DNA of 15,146 bases from Acetobacteraceae bacterium (GTDB lineage Bacteria; Pseudomonadota; Alphaproteobacteria; Acetobacterales; Acetobacteraceae): NCBI GenBank assembly GCA_027489135.1, contig JAIYAI010000065.1:1-15146 (forward strand). Direction: 5' to 3'. The first letter of the stretch is position 1. Every line of letters begins with the position of its first letter. The notes beneath the pieces were generated by a model. That model saw only the letters and a list, made by a program, of their open reading frames with translations. It did no database searches and was not told where the DNA came from. A program made the position numbers and the translations under genes. Below are positions 6,703 through 13,356 of this stretch, piece after piece.

Positions 6703-6737
6703 GGGCCTCCCGCATGGCGGTCGCCATCGGGCGGTCC
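6703..6737 (+). terminator. GC-rich stem-loop between flp1 and flp2 (terminator or attenuator)
   Basis: By hand pairing, 6703-6718 folds with 6722-6737. The inner stem is ATGGC/GCCAT (or ATGGCG/CGCCAT with a very small loop), extended by CCCG/CGGG after a one-base bulge and by GGGCC/GGTCC after one mismatch. It begins 75 bp after the flp1 stop. There is no adjacent run of T, so factor-independent termination may be weak; it could instead stabilise the flp1 mRNA 3' end. Confidence 0.5.
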
Positions 6738-6749
6738 GGACGATCCTGT

Positions 6750-6779
6750 TTGACTTGTCACATGCCGCCTGGCTATCTT
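6750..6779 (+). promoter_or_regulatory. Putative sigma-70-type promoter of flp2
   Basis: TTGACT (6750-6755) and TATCTT (6774-6779) stand 18 bp apart in a locally AT-richer stretch just after the intergenic hairpin. Transcription would start near 6786, giving a leader of roughly 95 nt before flp2. Confidence 0.42.
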
Positions 6780-6879
6780 TAGTTCGCAGGCAAAATACTG
6801 TTTTTCTGGACGATTGCGGTCAACCTGCCTCCCCGGCGCAGCGCCGGCTCAGGGGCTGATCGACACGGAAGGGTGCATC

Positions 6880-7083
6880 ATGCGGACCTCGCTCCCCGCT
6901 GACGTCCGTCGCGCAGTGTGCGACCGCCACGGAGTCTTCGCCGCCGAGTATGCGGTCCTCGCCGTCGGGGTCGTCGTCGTGGTCGCCAGCGCCTTGGTGG
7001 GCTTCCGCGGCACCATGCTGAACGCCGTCAACGGCGTCGGCTCGGCCATCCAGACCACCCAGTCCTCCATCGCCTCCCGCTGA
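6880..7083 (+). CDS. flp: Flp-family type IVb pilin 2
   Basis: The 67-residue product has a leader ending RHG (G18), then VFAAEYAVLAVGVVVVV with E23 and Y24 at +5/+6. From the cleavage glycine to the C-terminus it aligns without gaps to the first pilin over 50 residues with about half identical positions, so the pair arose by duplication. The start at ATG 6880 is supported by GGAAGGG 6 bp upstream; the frame is open to an earlier ATG at 6814 but that extension spoils the normal leader. C14 in the leader is unusual. It may be an alternative or minor pilin; its own promoter suggests separate control from flp1. The exported hydrolase follows after 82 bp. Confidence 0.9.
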   Translation: MRTSLPADVRRAVCDRHGVFAAEYAVLAVGVVVVVASALVGFRGTMLNAVNGVGSAIQTTQSSIASR

Positions 7084-7165
7084 CGCCCGTATGATCGGCT
7101 GAATCGTCCCGACGCGCAGTGGGGCGGCGGCGCCACGCCGTCCGGAACGAACCAGGGAGGTCAGG

Positions 7166-8218
7166 ATGGTCCGCTGCGTCGGACGGCGCGCAACGCTCGC
7201 CCTGCCTTTCATCGCCGTCGCAGGTCGCGCGGCGGCGCAACCCGCCCCCCGCGACCTCACCTGGACCGCCCGCGACGTCCGCCTCTCGACCGGCGAGACC
7301 CTGGCCGAGCTCCGTCTGCACGGCACCACCCTCGGCGAGCCCTCCGGCACGCCCGTCCTGATGCTGCACGGCACCGGCGGATCGGGGCGGGGGATGCTGA
7401 CGCCAGCCTTCGCCGGCCGTCTCTTCGGGCCGGGCCAGCCGCTCGACGCGGCGAGGCATTTCATCATCCTGCCCGACGCGCTCGGCGCCGGCCGCTCCGC
7501 CAAGCCCTCGGATGGGCTCGGCCCGGCCTTCCCGCGCTACACCTATGCCGACATGGTGGCGCTGCAGCACCGCTTCGTGACAGAGGCGCTGGGCATCCGG
7601 CACCTCCGCCTGGTCATGGGCAACTCCATGGGCGGCATGCATGCCTGGCTCTGGGCGGTGACCCATCCCGGCATGATGGACGCGGTGGTGCCCATGGCCT
7701 GCCAGCCCACCGCCATGTCGGGGCGCAACTGGATGCTGCGGCGCCTGATGATCGAGAGCATCCGGCGCGACCCGGCCTATGCGGAGGGGCGCTACACCCA
7801 GCAGCCGCCCTCGCTGCGCACCGCGCCGGTCTTCTACGCCGCGGCGACGAATGGCGGCACGCTCAACCTGCAGGCCCAGGCGCCCGATGCCGCCGCGGCG
7901 GACCGGATCGTGGAAGCCCGGCTCGGCGCGTCGCCACCGGCCGACGCCAACGACTTCATCTGGCAATGGGACTCCTCGCGCGACTACGACCCCTCCCCGC
8001 TCCTGGAGCGGATCACGGCGCGCGTGCTGGCGATCAACGCCGCCGACGACGAGCGCAACCCGCCCGAAACCGGGCTGACCGAGGCCGCGATGCGGCGCGT
8101 GCAGCACGGCCGCCTGCTGCTGATCCCGGCCAGCGCCGAGACCTCGGGCCACGCCACCACCGGCAATGCGCGCTTCTACGCGGCGGAGCTTGCCGCCTTC
8201 CTGCGCGCGGCCGGATAG
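7166..8218 (+). CDS. Exported alpha/beta hydrolase, MetX-like
   Basis: The protein has 350 residues. An N-terminal signal peptide (basic MVRCVGRR, hydrophobic ATLALPFIAVAG, then AAA before Q25) points to periplasmic or outer location. MLHGTGGSG at 66-74 is the oxyanion-hole region, GNSMGG (S154) the nucleophile elbow, D294/D295 in NAADDERNPP the acid, and H329 in SGHATTGN the base. The run from YTYADMVALQ through the elbow to MSGRNWM resembles homoserine O-acetyltransferase-like hydrolases, but an exported protein cannot be the methionine-pathway enzyme, so an ester or thioester hydrolase of unknown substrate is likelier. GGGAGGT 4 bp upstream supports the ATG. It could be cotranscribed with flp2 (82-bp gap). 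It converges with the permease gene, the two stops being 1 bp apart. Confidence 0.88.
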   Translation: MVRCVGRRATLALPFIAVAGRAAAQPAPRDLTWTARDVRLSTGETLAELRLHGTTLGEPSGTPVLMLHGTGGSGRGMLTPAFAGRLFGPGQPLDAARHFIILPDALGAGRSAKPSDGLGPAFPRYTYADMVALQHRFVTEALGIRHLRLVMGNSMGGMHAWLWAVTHPGMMDAVVPMACQPTAMSGRNWMLRRLMIESIRRDPAYAEGRYTQQPPSLRTAPVFYAAATNGGTLNLQAQAPDAAAADRIVEARLGASPPADANDFIWQWDSSRDYDPSPLLERITARVLAINAADDERNPPETGLTEAAMRRVQHGRLLLIPASAETSGHATTGNARFYAAELAAFLRAAG

Positions 8219-8219
8219 G

Positions 8220-8852
8220 TCAGGCCGGCACCAGCCGCCGCGACAGCGCCCGCTGCGCCGCGCGGACCAGCGCGAAGCCGATCTGCAGGCAGGCGCCGAA
8301 GGCCGCGATGCCGATGGCGAAGAGCACCATCTGCTGCGAGAGGCTGGGTAGGCGGTCCGCCTCCCGCAGGATCACCGCGATGCCCTCCGTCACGTCGATC
8401 GCGGCGCCGGCGCCGGAGGACATCACCATCACGAAGAAGGCGCGCATCAGGTTCGGCAGGAACAGCAGCGCCGCCTCCGGCACCCCGGCGCGCCACTGCC
8501 TGAGCGCCTCCGCCCCGTTGTCCGCGACATAGGCCGCGGCGTAGGGGACGAGGGACAGCGCCACGGTCATCAGCGGCGAGGGCGCGACCGGAATGCCCCA
8601 GACCGTCGCCCCGCGCGGGATGACGTTGAACAGGAAGAACATCACCACGAAGGTCGGCGCCGCCCGCATCAGCCCGGTCACGCCGTCCGCCGCCCGCCGC
8701 GCCGGCCCGGCCCCGAGGCTCGCCCGCGCCAGCACCAGCCCGAGCCCGAGGCCAAGCGCCAGCGCGATCGCCGAGATCTGGAAGTTGACCAGCATGCCCG
8801 CCAGCAGGTCGGGCAGGAAGGCGAGCAGGAAGGGGATCGAAAGCTCCGTCAT
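8220..8852 (-). CDS. Polar amino-acid-type ABC transporter permease (HisM/GlnP-like)
   Basis: The protein has 210 residues and starts at an ATG overlapping the upstream stop as ATGA (8849-8852). It has about five hydrophobic helices. VNFQISAIALALGLGLGLVLARAS and LMRAAPTFVVMFFLFN match the N-terminal half of HisM/GlnP-type permeases, and RAGVPEAALLFLPNLMRAFF holds the EAA-loop region that contacts the ATPase (PEAALLFLP). It would form the membrane channel together with the permease half of the upstream fusion. The segment after the EAA loop (SSGAGAAIDVTEG) is less usual than the SL-x-S-x-IG-x-E-L of close homologues, so substrate type is uncertain. Last gene of the block; it ends against the convergent hydrolase and no ATPase gene follows. 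Confidence 0.85.
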   Translation of the reverse strand: MTELSIPFLLAFLPDLLAGMLVNFQISAIALALGLGLGLVLARASLGAGPARRAADGVTGLMRAAPTFVVMFFLFNVIPRGATVWGIPVAPSPLMTVALSLVPYAAAYVADNGAEALRQWRAGVPEAALLFLPNLMRAFFVMVMSSGAGAAIDVTEGIAVILREADRLPSLSQQMVLFAIGIAAFGACLQIGFALVRAAQRALSRRLVPA

Positions 8853-10489
8853 GCCGACCCCGAGAGGCGGCGTTCCAGCACCCGCCGGAACCGCCCGCAC
8901 AGCCAGACCACCGCCATCACCACGAGCACATAGAAGACGAGCACCAGCGTGTAGGTCGTCCCCCGGCCGCTGGCGAAGGAGGTGATGTCGGTCAGCGTGC
9001 CGAGCAGTTCCGGCGCGCCGATGAAGCTGGCGATCGGCGTGCCTTTCGCCGCGTTGATCAGGAAGGACATGATCTGCGTCGCCGAGAGCGCGACGGCCCG
9101 GCCGAAATCCGGCGCGGCGCCCGCGGCGCGCTGCGCCCGCATTGCCTCCCCGATCGCCTGGCCGGCATAGGCGCCGTTGGTCAGGCCCAGCGCCACGATG
9201 GCCGCGCCGATCACGCTGGCCGTGGAATAGCCGACCGCCGCCTGCGCGATGGCGGCGGCGATGACCAGGGTCAGCACCACCGGCGAGGACTGCATCACCG
9301 CCACCAGCGCCAGCGCCGGCGCGCGCGCCAGCAGGCTCGTCCCGCCCAGCATCGCGCCGAAGGGCAGCGCGAAGACCAGCGTCGCCGCCAGCGCGCCCAG
9401 CACCAGCACCAGTGAATTCGCGACGCCGGCGCGGAACAGGTCCCAGGCCGGCTGCGTCTTCAGCATGGCCAGCGAGACCTGCACGCCCGTCGCCTCGACG
9501 ATCCAGCGCTCCGCCTGTGTCACCGTCCCCGCGAAGCCGGTCGGCGGCAGCGCCGCGTTCAGCGCCGGCAGCACGCAGGCATGGTGCGTCACCCCGGCGG
9601 CGCTGTTGCAGTCCGCGCGGCGCCAGACCTCCTGCTGGTGTTCCAGGAAGGGCGTGCGGATGCGGTTCTCCCGGGCGAGTGCCAGGAAGACCCCGTCGCG
9701 GTGCATGACCTGGCTGACGAGTTCCAGCGCGCGCGCGAGGCGGGCCGTGCCGGTCGGCGCCACCGCCATGCCCCAGGGCACGCGGGCGAAGCCCAGCTTC
9801 TGCTCGTTCTGCGCGGCGAAGGCCGGGTCGGTGAAGTGCCAGGCGAAGAAGCTGTCGTCCTGCGCCGCGAGGTCGCAGCTTTCCCGGCGCAGGTTGTCGA
9901 TCAGGTCGTCGGGCTCGTCGAACAGCATCAGCCGCGCGCCGAGCGAGACGATCTGCGCGTTCGAACCGTTGCCGATGGTCACGCAGACCGTCCGTCCCGC
10001 CAGCGCCGCGAGGTCGGGCAGCTTCTGGCCGCGACGGCCGACCAGCGCGGTCTCGGACAGGTAGTAGTGCGGGCGGATGAAGCGCACCTGGCCGTCGCGC
10101 TGCGTGTTGTGGCCCATGGTGGCGAGGACGAGGTCGATCCGGTCCTCGACCAGCAGGGCGATGCGCGTCGCCGGGGTGACCCGGCTGTACGCCGGCGCGA
10201 CGCCGAGCGCGCGCGCCACCGCCGCGCCGACATCGATGTCGTAGCCGGCGCGCTCCACCCCCTCCCGCGTGCCGAAGAGCGGGTAGTCCTCCCGCACCCC
10301 GATCCGGATGCGGCCCTCGCAGAGGATGCGCACCAGCCGGTCCGGCGTGGCGCAGCCCCGCGTCGCGGCCTGCCCGGCCTCCGTCCGCGCGGCGGCGAGC
10401 AGCGCGGCGAGCGCCGCGTCCGGCGTCTCCTCCGCCCGCGCCGGCAGCAGTGCGAACAGCAGCAGGATCAGGCCGGCGAGCAGGCGCAT
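8849..10489 (-). CDS. Fused periplasmic solute-binding protein and ABC permease
   Basis: The protein has 546 residues. MRLLAGLILLLFALLPARA is a signal peptide. Residues ~58-292 form a family 3 (amino-acid-type) solute-binding domain: RIRIGVREDYPLFG opens it, YDIDVGAAVARALGV and RIDLVLATMGHNTQRDGQVRF are family segments. After a ~55-residue linker with two cysteines (C294, C305), residues ~350-546 are a HisM-type permease with helices near 355-380, 394-415, 422-440 and 512-531, and an EAA-like loop around 440-475 (GAYAGQAIGEAM). The two-in-one layout tethers the receptor to the channel, as in GlnP-type importers. Start chosen at the ATG before the signal peptide, 1 bp after the methyltransferase stop; the open frame upstream to 10546 is not needed. 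The downstream permease overlaps by ATGA. Substrate unknown. Confidence 0.88.
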   Translation of the reverse strand: MRLLAGLILLLFALLPARAEETPDAALAALLAAARTEAGQAATRGCATPDRLVRILCEGRIRIGVREDYPLFGTREGVERAGYDIDVGAAVARALGVAPAYSRVTPATRIALLVEDRIDLVLATMGHNTQRDGQVRFIRPHYYLSETALVGRRGQKLPDLAALAGRTVCVTIGNGSNAQIVSLGARLMLFDEPDDLIDNLRRESCDLAAQDDSFFAWHFTDPAFAAQNEQKLGFARVPWGMAVAPTGTARLARALELVSQVMHRDGVFLALARENRIRTPFLEHQQEVWRRADCNSAAGVTHHACVLPALNAALPPTGFAGTVTQAERWIVEATGVQVSLAMLKTQPAWDLFRAGVANSLVLVLGALAATLVFALPFGAMLGGTSLLARAPALALVAVMQSSPVVLTLVIAAAIAQAAVGYSTASVIGAAIVALGLTNGAYAGQAIGEAMRAQRAAGAAPDFGRAVALSATQIMSFLINAAKGTPIASFIGAPELLGTLTDITSFASGRGTTYTLVLVFYVLVVMAVVWLCGRFRRVLERRLSGSA

Positions 10490-10490
10490 C

Positions 10491-11234
10491 TCAGGCCGGC
10501 GCCTCGATCTCGAGCACCGCGACCTCGCCGAAGGCGTGCGGGCCATAGGCGTGCAGGGTCCGGCCCTGCTCCGCCTCGCGCACCGATCGCGTCATGGCGG
10601 CGAGCTTCTCGGCGGCGATCGGGACCAGGATGGTCTCGGCGACGCGGCAGGCGAGGCCGCCTTCCGCCAGCAGCGCCGTGCTGCGGGCGAGGCCGATGAA
10701 GGCATTGTGCATCACCACCGCGCGCCCGCCCGGCGCGAGGTGCCGCGCCAGCCCCGCCAGGAAGGGATCGAGCAGCCGCCGCCCGTCCGCGCCGCCGGAA
10801 CTCCAGCTCGGCCGACGGTCGCCGAGGGCCCGTGGCGGCATCGGGAAATGCGGCAGGTTGGCGACGACCAGGCCGAAGCGCTGCCCCGCGACGGGCTGCC
10901 ACATATCCCCCGCATGCAGCGCGGCGATCGCGCCATGGCCCGTTGCGTCGAGCAGTGCCGCGCCGGCCGCCACCGCCTCCGGCTCGATGTCGATCCCGGT
11001 GAGCGAGGCCGCCCCCAGCGCGCCGAGCGCGGCCAGCACCACGCCGCTGCCGATGCCCATCTCCAGCGCCGCCGCGCCGCGCACCCAGTCCGCCCGGACC
11101 TGCAGGCGGCGGATCAACGCGGCGGTGTATTCGCTGGGCCGGAGAGCGGGCGGCGCGGCCCCGGGCCCGCTGGGCTGGAGGGCGGGCGGCGCGGCCCCGG
11201 GCCCGCCGGGCGGGAGGGCAGGTGGCGCCGTCAT
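10491..11234 (-). CDS. Class I SAM-dependent methyltransferase (HemK/TrmN6-like fold)
   Basis: The protein has 247 residues, starting at an ATG that overlaps the cyclase stop (ATGA, 11231-11234). ALEMGIGSGVVLAAL at 56-70 is the SAM-binding motif I, TGIDIEP at 79-85 the acidic end of strand 2, GDMW at ~109-112 motif III, and VVANLPHFP at 123-131 stands where N6/N5 methylases have NPPY. N126-L-P-H is a departure that leaves the target open (protein, RNA or small molecule). Residues 4-33 are Pro/Gly/Ala repeats and likely disordered. RPSEYTAALIRRL then matches the usual lead-in to the fold. The open frame extends 166 codons further upstream, but that part is the reverse frame of the cyclase. Context in the transport/signalling block gives no substrate. 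Confidence 0.8.
   Translation of the reverse strand: MTAPPALPPGGPGAAPPALQPSGPGAAPPALRPSEYTAALIRRLQVRADWVRGAAALEMGIGSGVVLAALGALGAASLTGIDIEPEAVAAGAALLDATGHGAIAALHAGDMWQPVAGQRFGLVVANLPHFPMPPRALGDRRPSWSSGGADGRRLLDPFLAGLARHLAPGGRAVVMHNAFIGLARSTALLAEGGLACRVAETILVPIAAEKLAAMTRSVREAEQGRTLHAYGPHAFGEVAVLEIEAPA
11141..11222. repeat. 36-bp tandem repeat at the 5' end of the methyltransferase gene
   Basis: Units 11141-11176 and 11177-11212 agree at 33 of 36 positions by hand count, and a partial third begins at 11213. The array is in frame and encodes Pro/Ala/Gly 12-mers (ALQPSGPGAAPP type) just after the start codon. Confidence 0.8.
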
Positions 11235-13339
11235 GGCGCCACGGCATCCGCCTCGGCGGCGGCGGAGAGCCGCGCATGCATCACCCGCAGCACGGGATCG
11301 TCGGGGAAATCGGCCAGCGCCGCGCCGTAGAGGCGGATCGCCGCCTCCCGGTCGCCGGCGACCATCGCCGCATAGGCCTCCCGCGTCGCCCGCGCCCGCC
11401 GCAGCGTGTCCTCGTCCGGGCGCAGCGCCGCCTCCGCGTCCACGGCGCCGAGCAGCTCGTAGACCGGAATGCGCGCGCGCCGCCCGCGCACCGCCACCTC
11501 CTCCAGCGGCCGGACGCAGAGCCCCTCCCCCGCCTCCTTGTAGACGCCGTGGCTGATGATGATGCGGGTGCCGAATTCCTTGTTCACGCCCTCGAGCCGC
11601 GCGGCGATGTTCACCCCGTCGCCCATCACCGTGTAGCTCATGCGCGCGGCCGAGCCGACGTTGCCGACCAGGACCGCGTCGGAGTGGATGCCGACGCGCA
11701 TGTTGAAGGGCTTCAGCCCCCGGGCCTGCCATTCGGCGTTCAACGCCGCCATGCCGCGCTGCACCCGCAGCGCGGTCAGGCAGGCGCGGCGGGCATGGTC
11801 CTCCAGCAGCGCCGGCGCGCCCCAGAAGGCCATGACCCCGTCGCCGATGAACTTGTCGATCGTGCCCTGCTCCGCCTCCACGCCGCGGATGACGATGTCG
11901 AGATAGGCCGAGATGCGCAGCAGCAGCTCCTGCGCCGGCAGTTCCTCGGAATGCGTCGAGAAGCCCTCGATGTCGGTGAACATCACGGTCAGGAAGCGGC
12001 TGCTGCCGCCGAGTTCCAGCGACCGGTTGGTCTCCAGCAGCTGCCGCACCAGGCTGACCGGCACATAGGCCGCGAAGCTGCGCACGAAGGCGTCGAGCTG
12101 GTTCACCGCGCGCGACAGCACCGCGATCTCCCGGATCGGCGACGACAGCGGGCGGATGGCATGGCCGTCGAGGTCCTGCACGCGGCGGACCTCCACCGCC
12201 AGCTTCTCCAAGGGCGCCGAGACCACGGCCGAGAGCAGGTAGATGATGCCGACCTGCGCGATCACCGCGAGCAGGCCGAAGACCAGCAGGCGCTCGTTGT
12301 TCCGGCGCAGCGCGGCGGTGAAGTCGTCGATCGGGGTGATGGTGAACAGCTGCCAGGCCTGGTCGATCTCCCTGCCCATCGGCGTCAGGCTGGCGAGGTA
12401 GCGGCGGCCGTCATGGACGAAGGCACAGAGCGCGCCGGCGCGGGCGCCGCAGGCCGCATAGCCGGCACTGGTCACCGGCTGGTGCAGCGCGGCGATGTGC
12501 TGCAGCCCGACACGGCCGCCCTCGTTGGTCCAGGTCGTGGCGAGTTCCGAATTGGCGATCACCCGGCCGCGGCGGTCCAGCAGGAAGCTCAGCGTGTTGC
12601 GGCTGATGCGGTGCTCGGCGAGGTATTCCGACAGCCCTTCCAGCGTGAGATCGACGGCCGCGACGCCGATGATCCGCCCGTCCTGGCGGAAGGGCGCGGC
12701 GACGGTGAAGCCGATCAGCCCGAGCGCGAAGAAGACGTCGGGCTCGGTGACATGCATCCCCCCCGCGCGCTTCGTGCTCTCGTACCAGAGCCTGACGCGC
12801 GGGTCGTAGGTGGTGGGCGCGGCCGAGGTGCCGGTCTCCCGCATCCCGGCATCGAGGAAGCGGTAGTGGTCGATCCGGCTTCCCTCCGGCGCGGCGGCGA
12901 TCCAGCGCGCGGCATAGGCCGTGCCCGGCGGCGGCAGCCGGCCCTGTACCTCGATATCGGGCTCGATCCGCCGGGCCTGGCGGAAGCTGCCATCCTCCAG
13001 CCCGACATAGGCGCTGACGAGGCGGTCGTTGTGCGGGAGGATGCTGAAGAGGTAGTCGATGCTGTGGTTCTGCCCGTAGAGCGCCGGGTAGGTGTCGCCC
13101 AGCGCGGCGGCGGCACGCACCAGCGACTGGATGGAGGCGAAGCGGTCGCGGAAGGTCTGCGTCGTCTCGGTGCGGAACCGCGCGATCAGTTCCTCCGCGT
13201 TCACCTCGGCGATGTCGGCGTTCGAGACATAGGTATAGGCGATGACGCCGAAGAAGACCGGCAGGGTGAGCGCGAGGTAGAGCGTCAGCACGCTCGGGCG
13301 CAGGCGCAGGTCGCGGAGGAAGGCCGGCATCCGGGCCAT
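11231..13339 (-). CDS. Membrane class III adenylate cyclase with periplasmic dCache-like sensor
   Basis: The protein has 702 residues. TM1 is at ~18-38 and TM2 at ~352-374; the ~310 residues between lie in the periplasm and resemble a double Cache sensor (RLWYESTKRAGG, VAAPFRQDGRIIGVAAVDLTL at ~180-235 are typical). A HAMP-like linker (~372-425, PLEKLAVEVRRVQDL) leads to the catalytic domain: D456 (FTDIEGFS) and D500 (FIGDGVMAFWG) bind metal, K496 and T570 (SYTVMGDGVN) fit the ATP-selecting pair, and N577 and R581 (NIAAR) stabilise the transition state. All catalytic residues are therefore present, so it should make cAMP. Residues ~645-690 look like one TPR-type helix pair. It lies 17 bp after the DsbA-like gene and overlaps the methyltransferase by ATGA. 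ATG at 13330 is an alternative start. Confidence 0.9.
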   Translation of the reverse strand: MARMPAFLRDLRLRPSVLTLYLALTLPVFFGVIAYTYVSNADIAEVNAEELIARFRTETTQTFRDRFASIQSLVRAAAALGDTYPALYGQNHSIDYLFSILPHNDRLVSAYVGLEDGSFRQARRIEPDIEVQGRLPPPGTAYAARWIAAAPEGSRIDHYRFLDAGMRETGTSAAPTTYDPRVRLWYESTKRAGGMHVTEPDVFFALGLIGFTVAAPFRQDGRIIGVAAVDLTLEGLSEYLAEHRISRNTLSFLLDRRGRVIANSELATTWTNEGGRVGLQHIAALHQPVTSAGYAACGARAGALCAFVHDGRRYLASLTPMGREIDQAWQLFTITPIDDFTAALRRNNERLLVFGLLAVIAQVGIIYLLSAVVSAPLEKLAVEVRRVQDLDGHAIRPLSSPIREIAVLSRAVNQLDAFVRSFAAYVPVSLVRQLLETNRSLELGGSSRFLTVMFTDIEGFSTHSEELPAQELLLRISAYLDIVIRGVEAEQGTIDKFIGDGVMAFWGAPALLEDHARRACLTALRVQRGMAALNAEWQARGLKPFNMRVGIHSDAVLVGNVGSAARMSYTVMGDGVNIAARLEGVNKEFGTRIIISHGVYKEAGEGLCVRPLEEVAVRGRRARIPVYELLGAVDAEAALRPDEDTLRRARATREAYAAMVAGDREAAIRLYGAALADFPDDPVLRVMHARLSAAAEADAVAP

Positions 13340-13356
13340 CGGGCCTGCCCGCCGGG

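Noticed and set aside
7028..8152. 374-codon minus-strand frame opposite the exported hydrolase
   Set aside because: Antisense to a gene with signal peptide, GxSxG elbow and full triad; composition is that of a shadow frame.
11235..11732. Upstream extension of the methyltransferase frame
   Set aside because: It lies wholly inside the cyclase gene in another frame and is low-complexity; the ATGA overlap at 11231-11234 gives a natural start.
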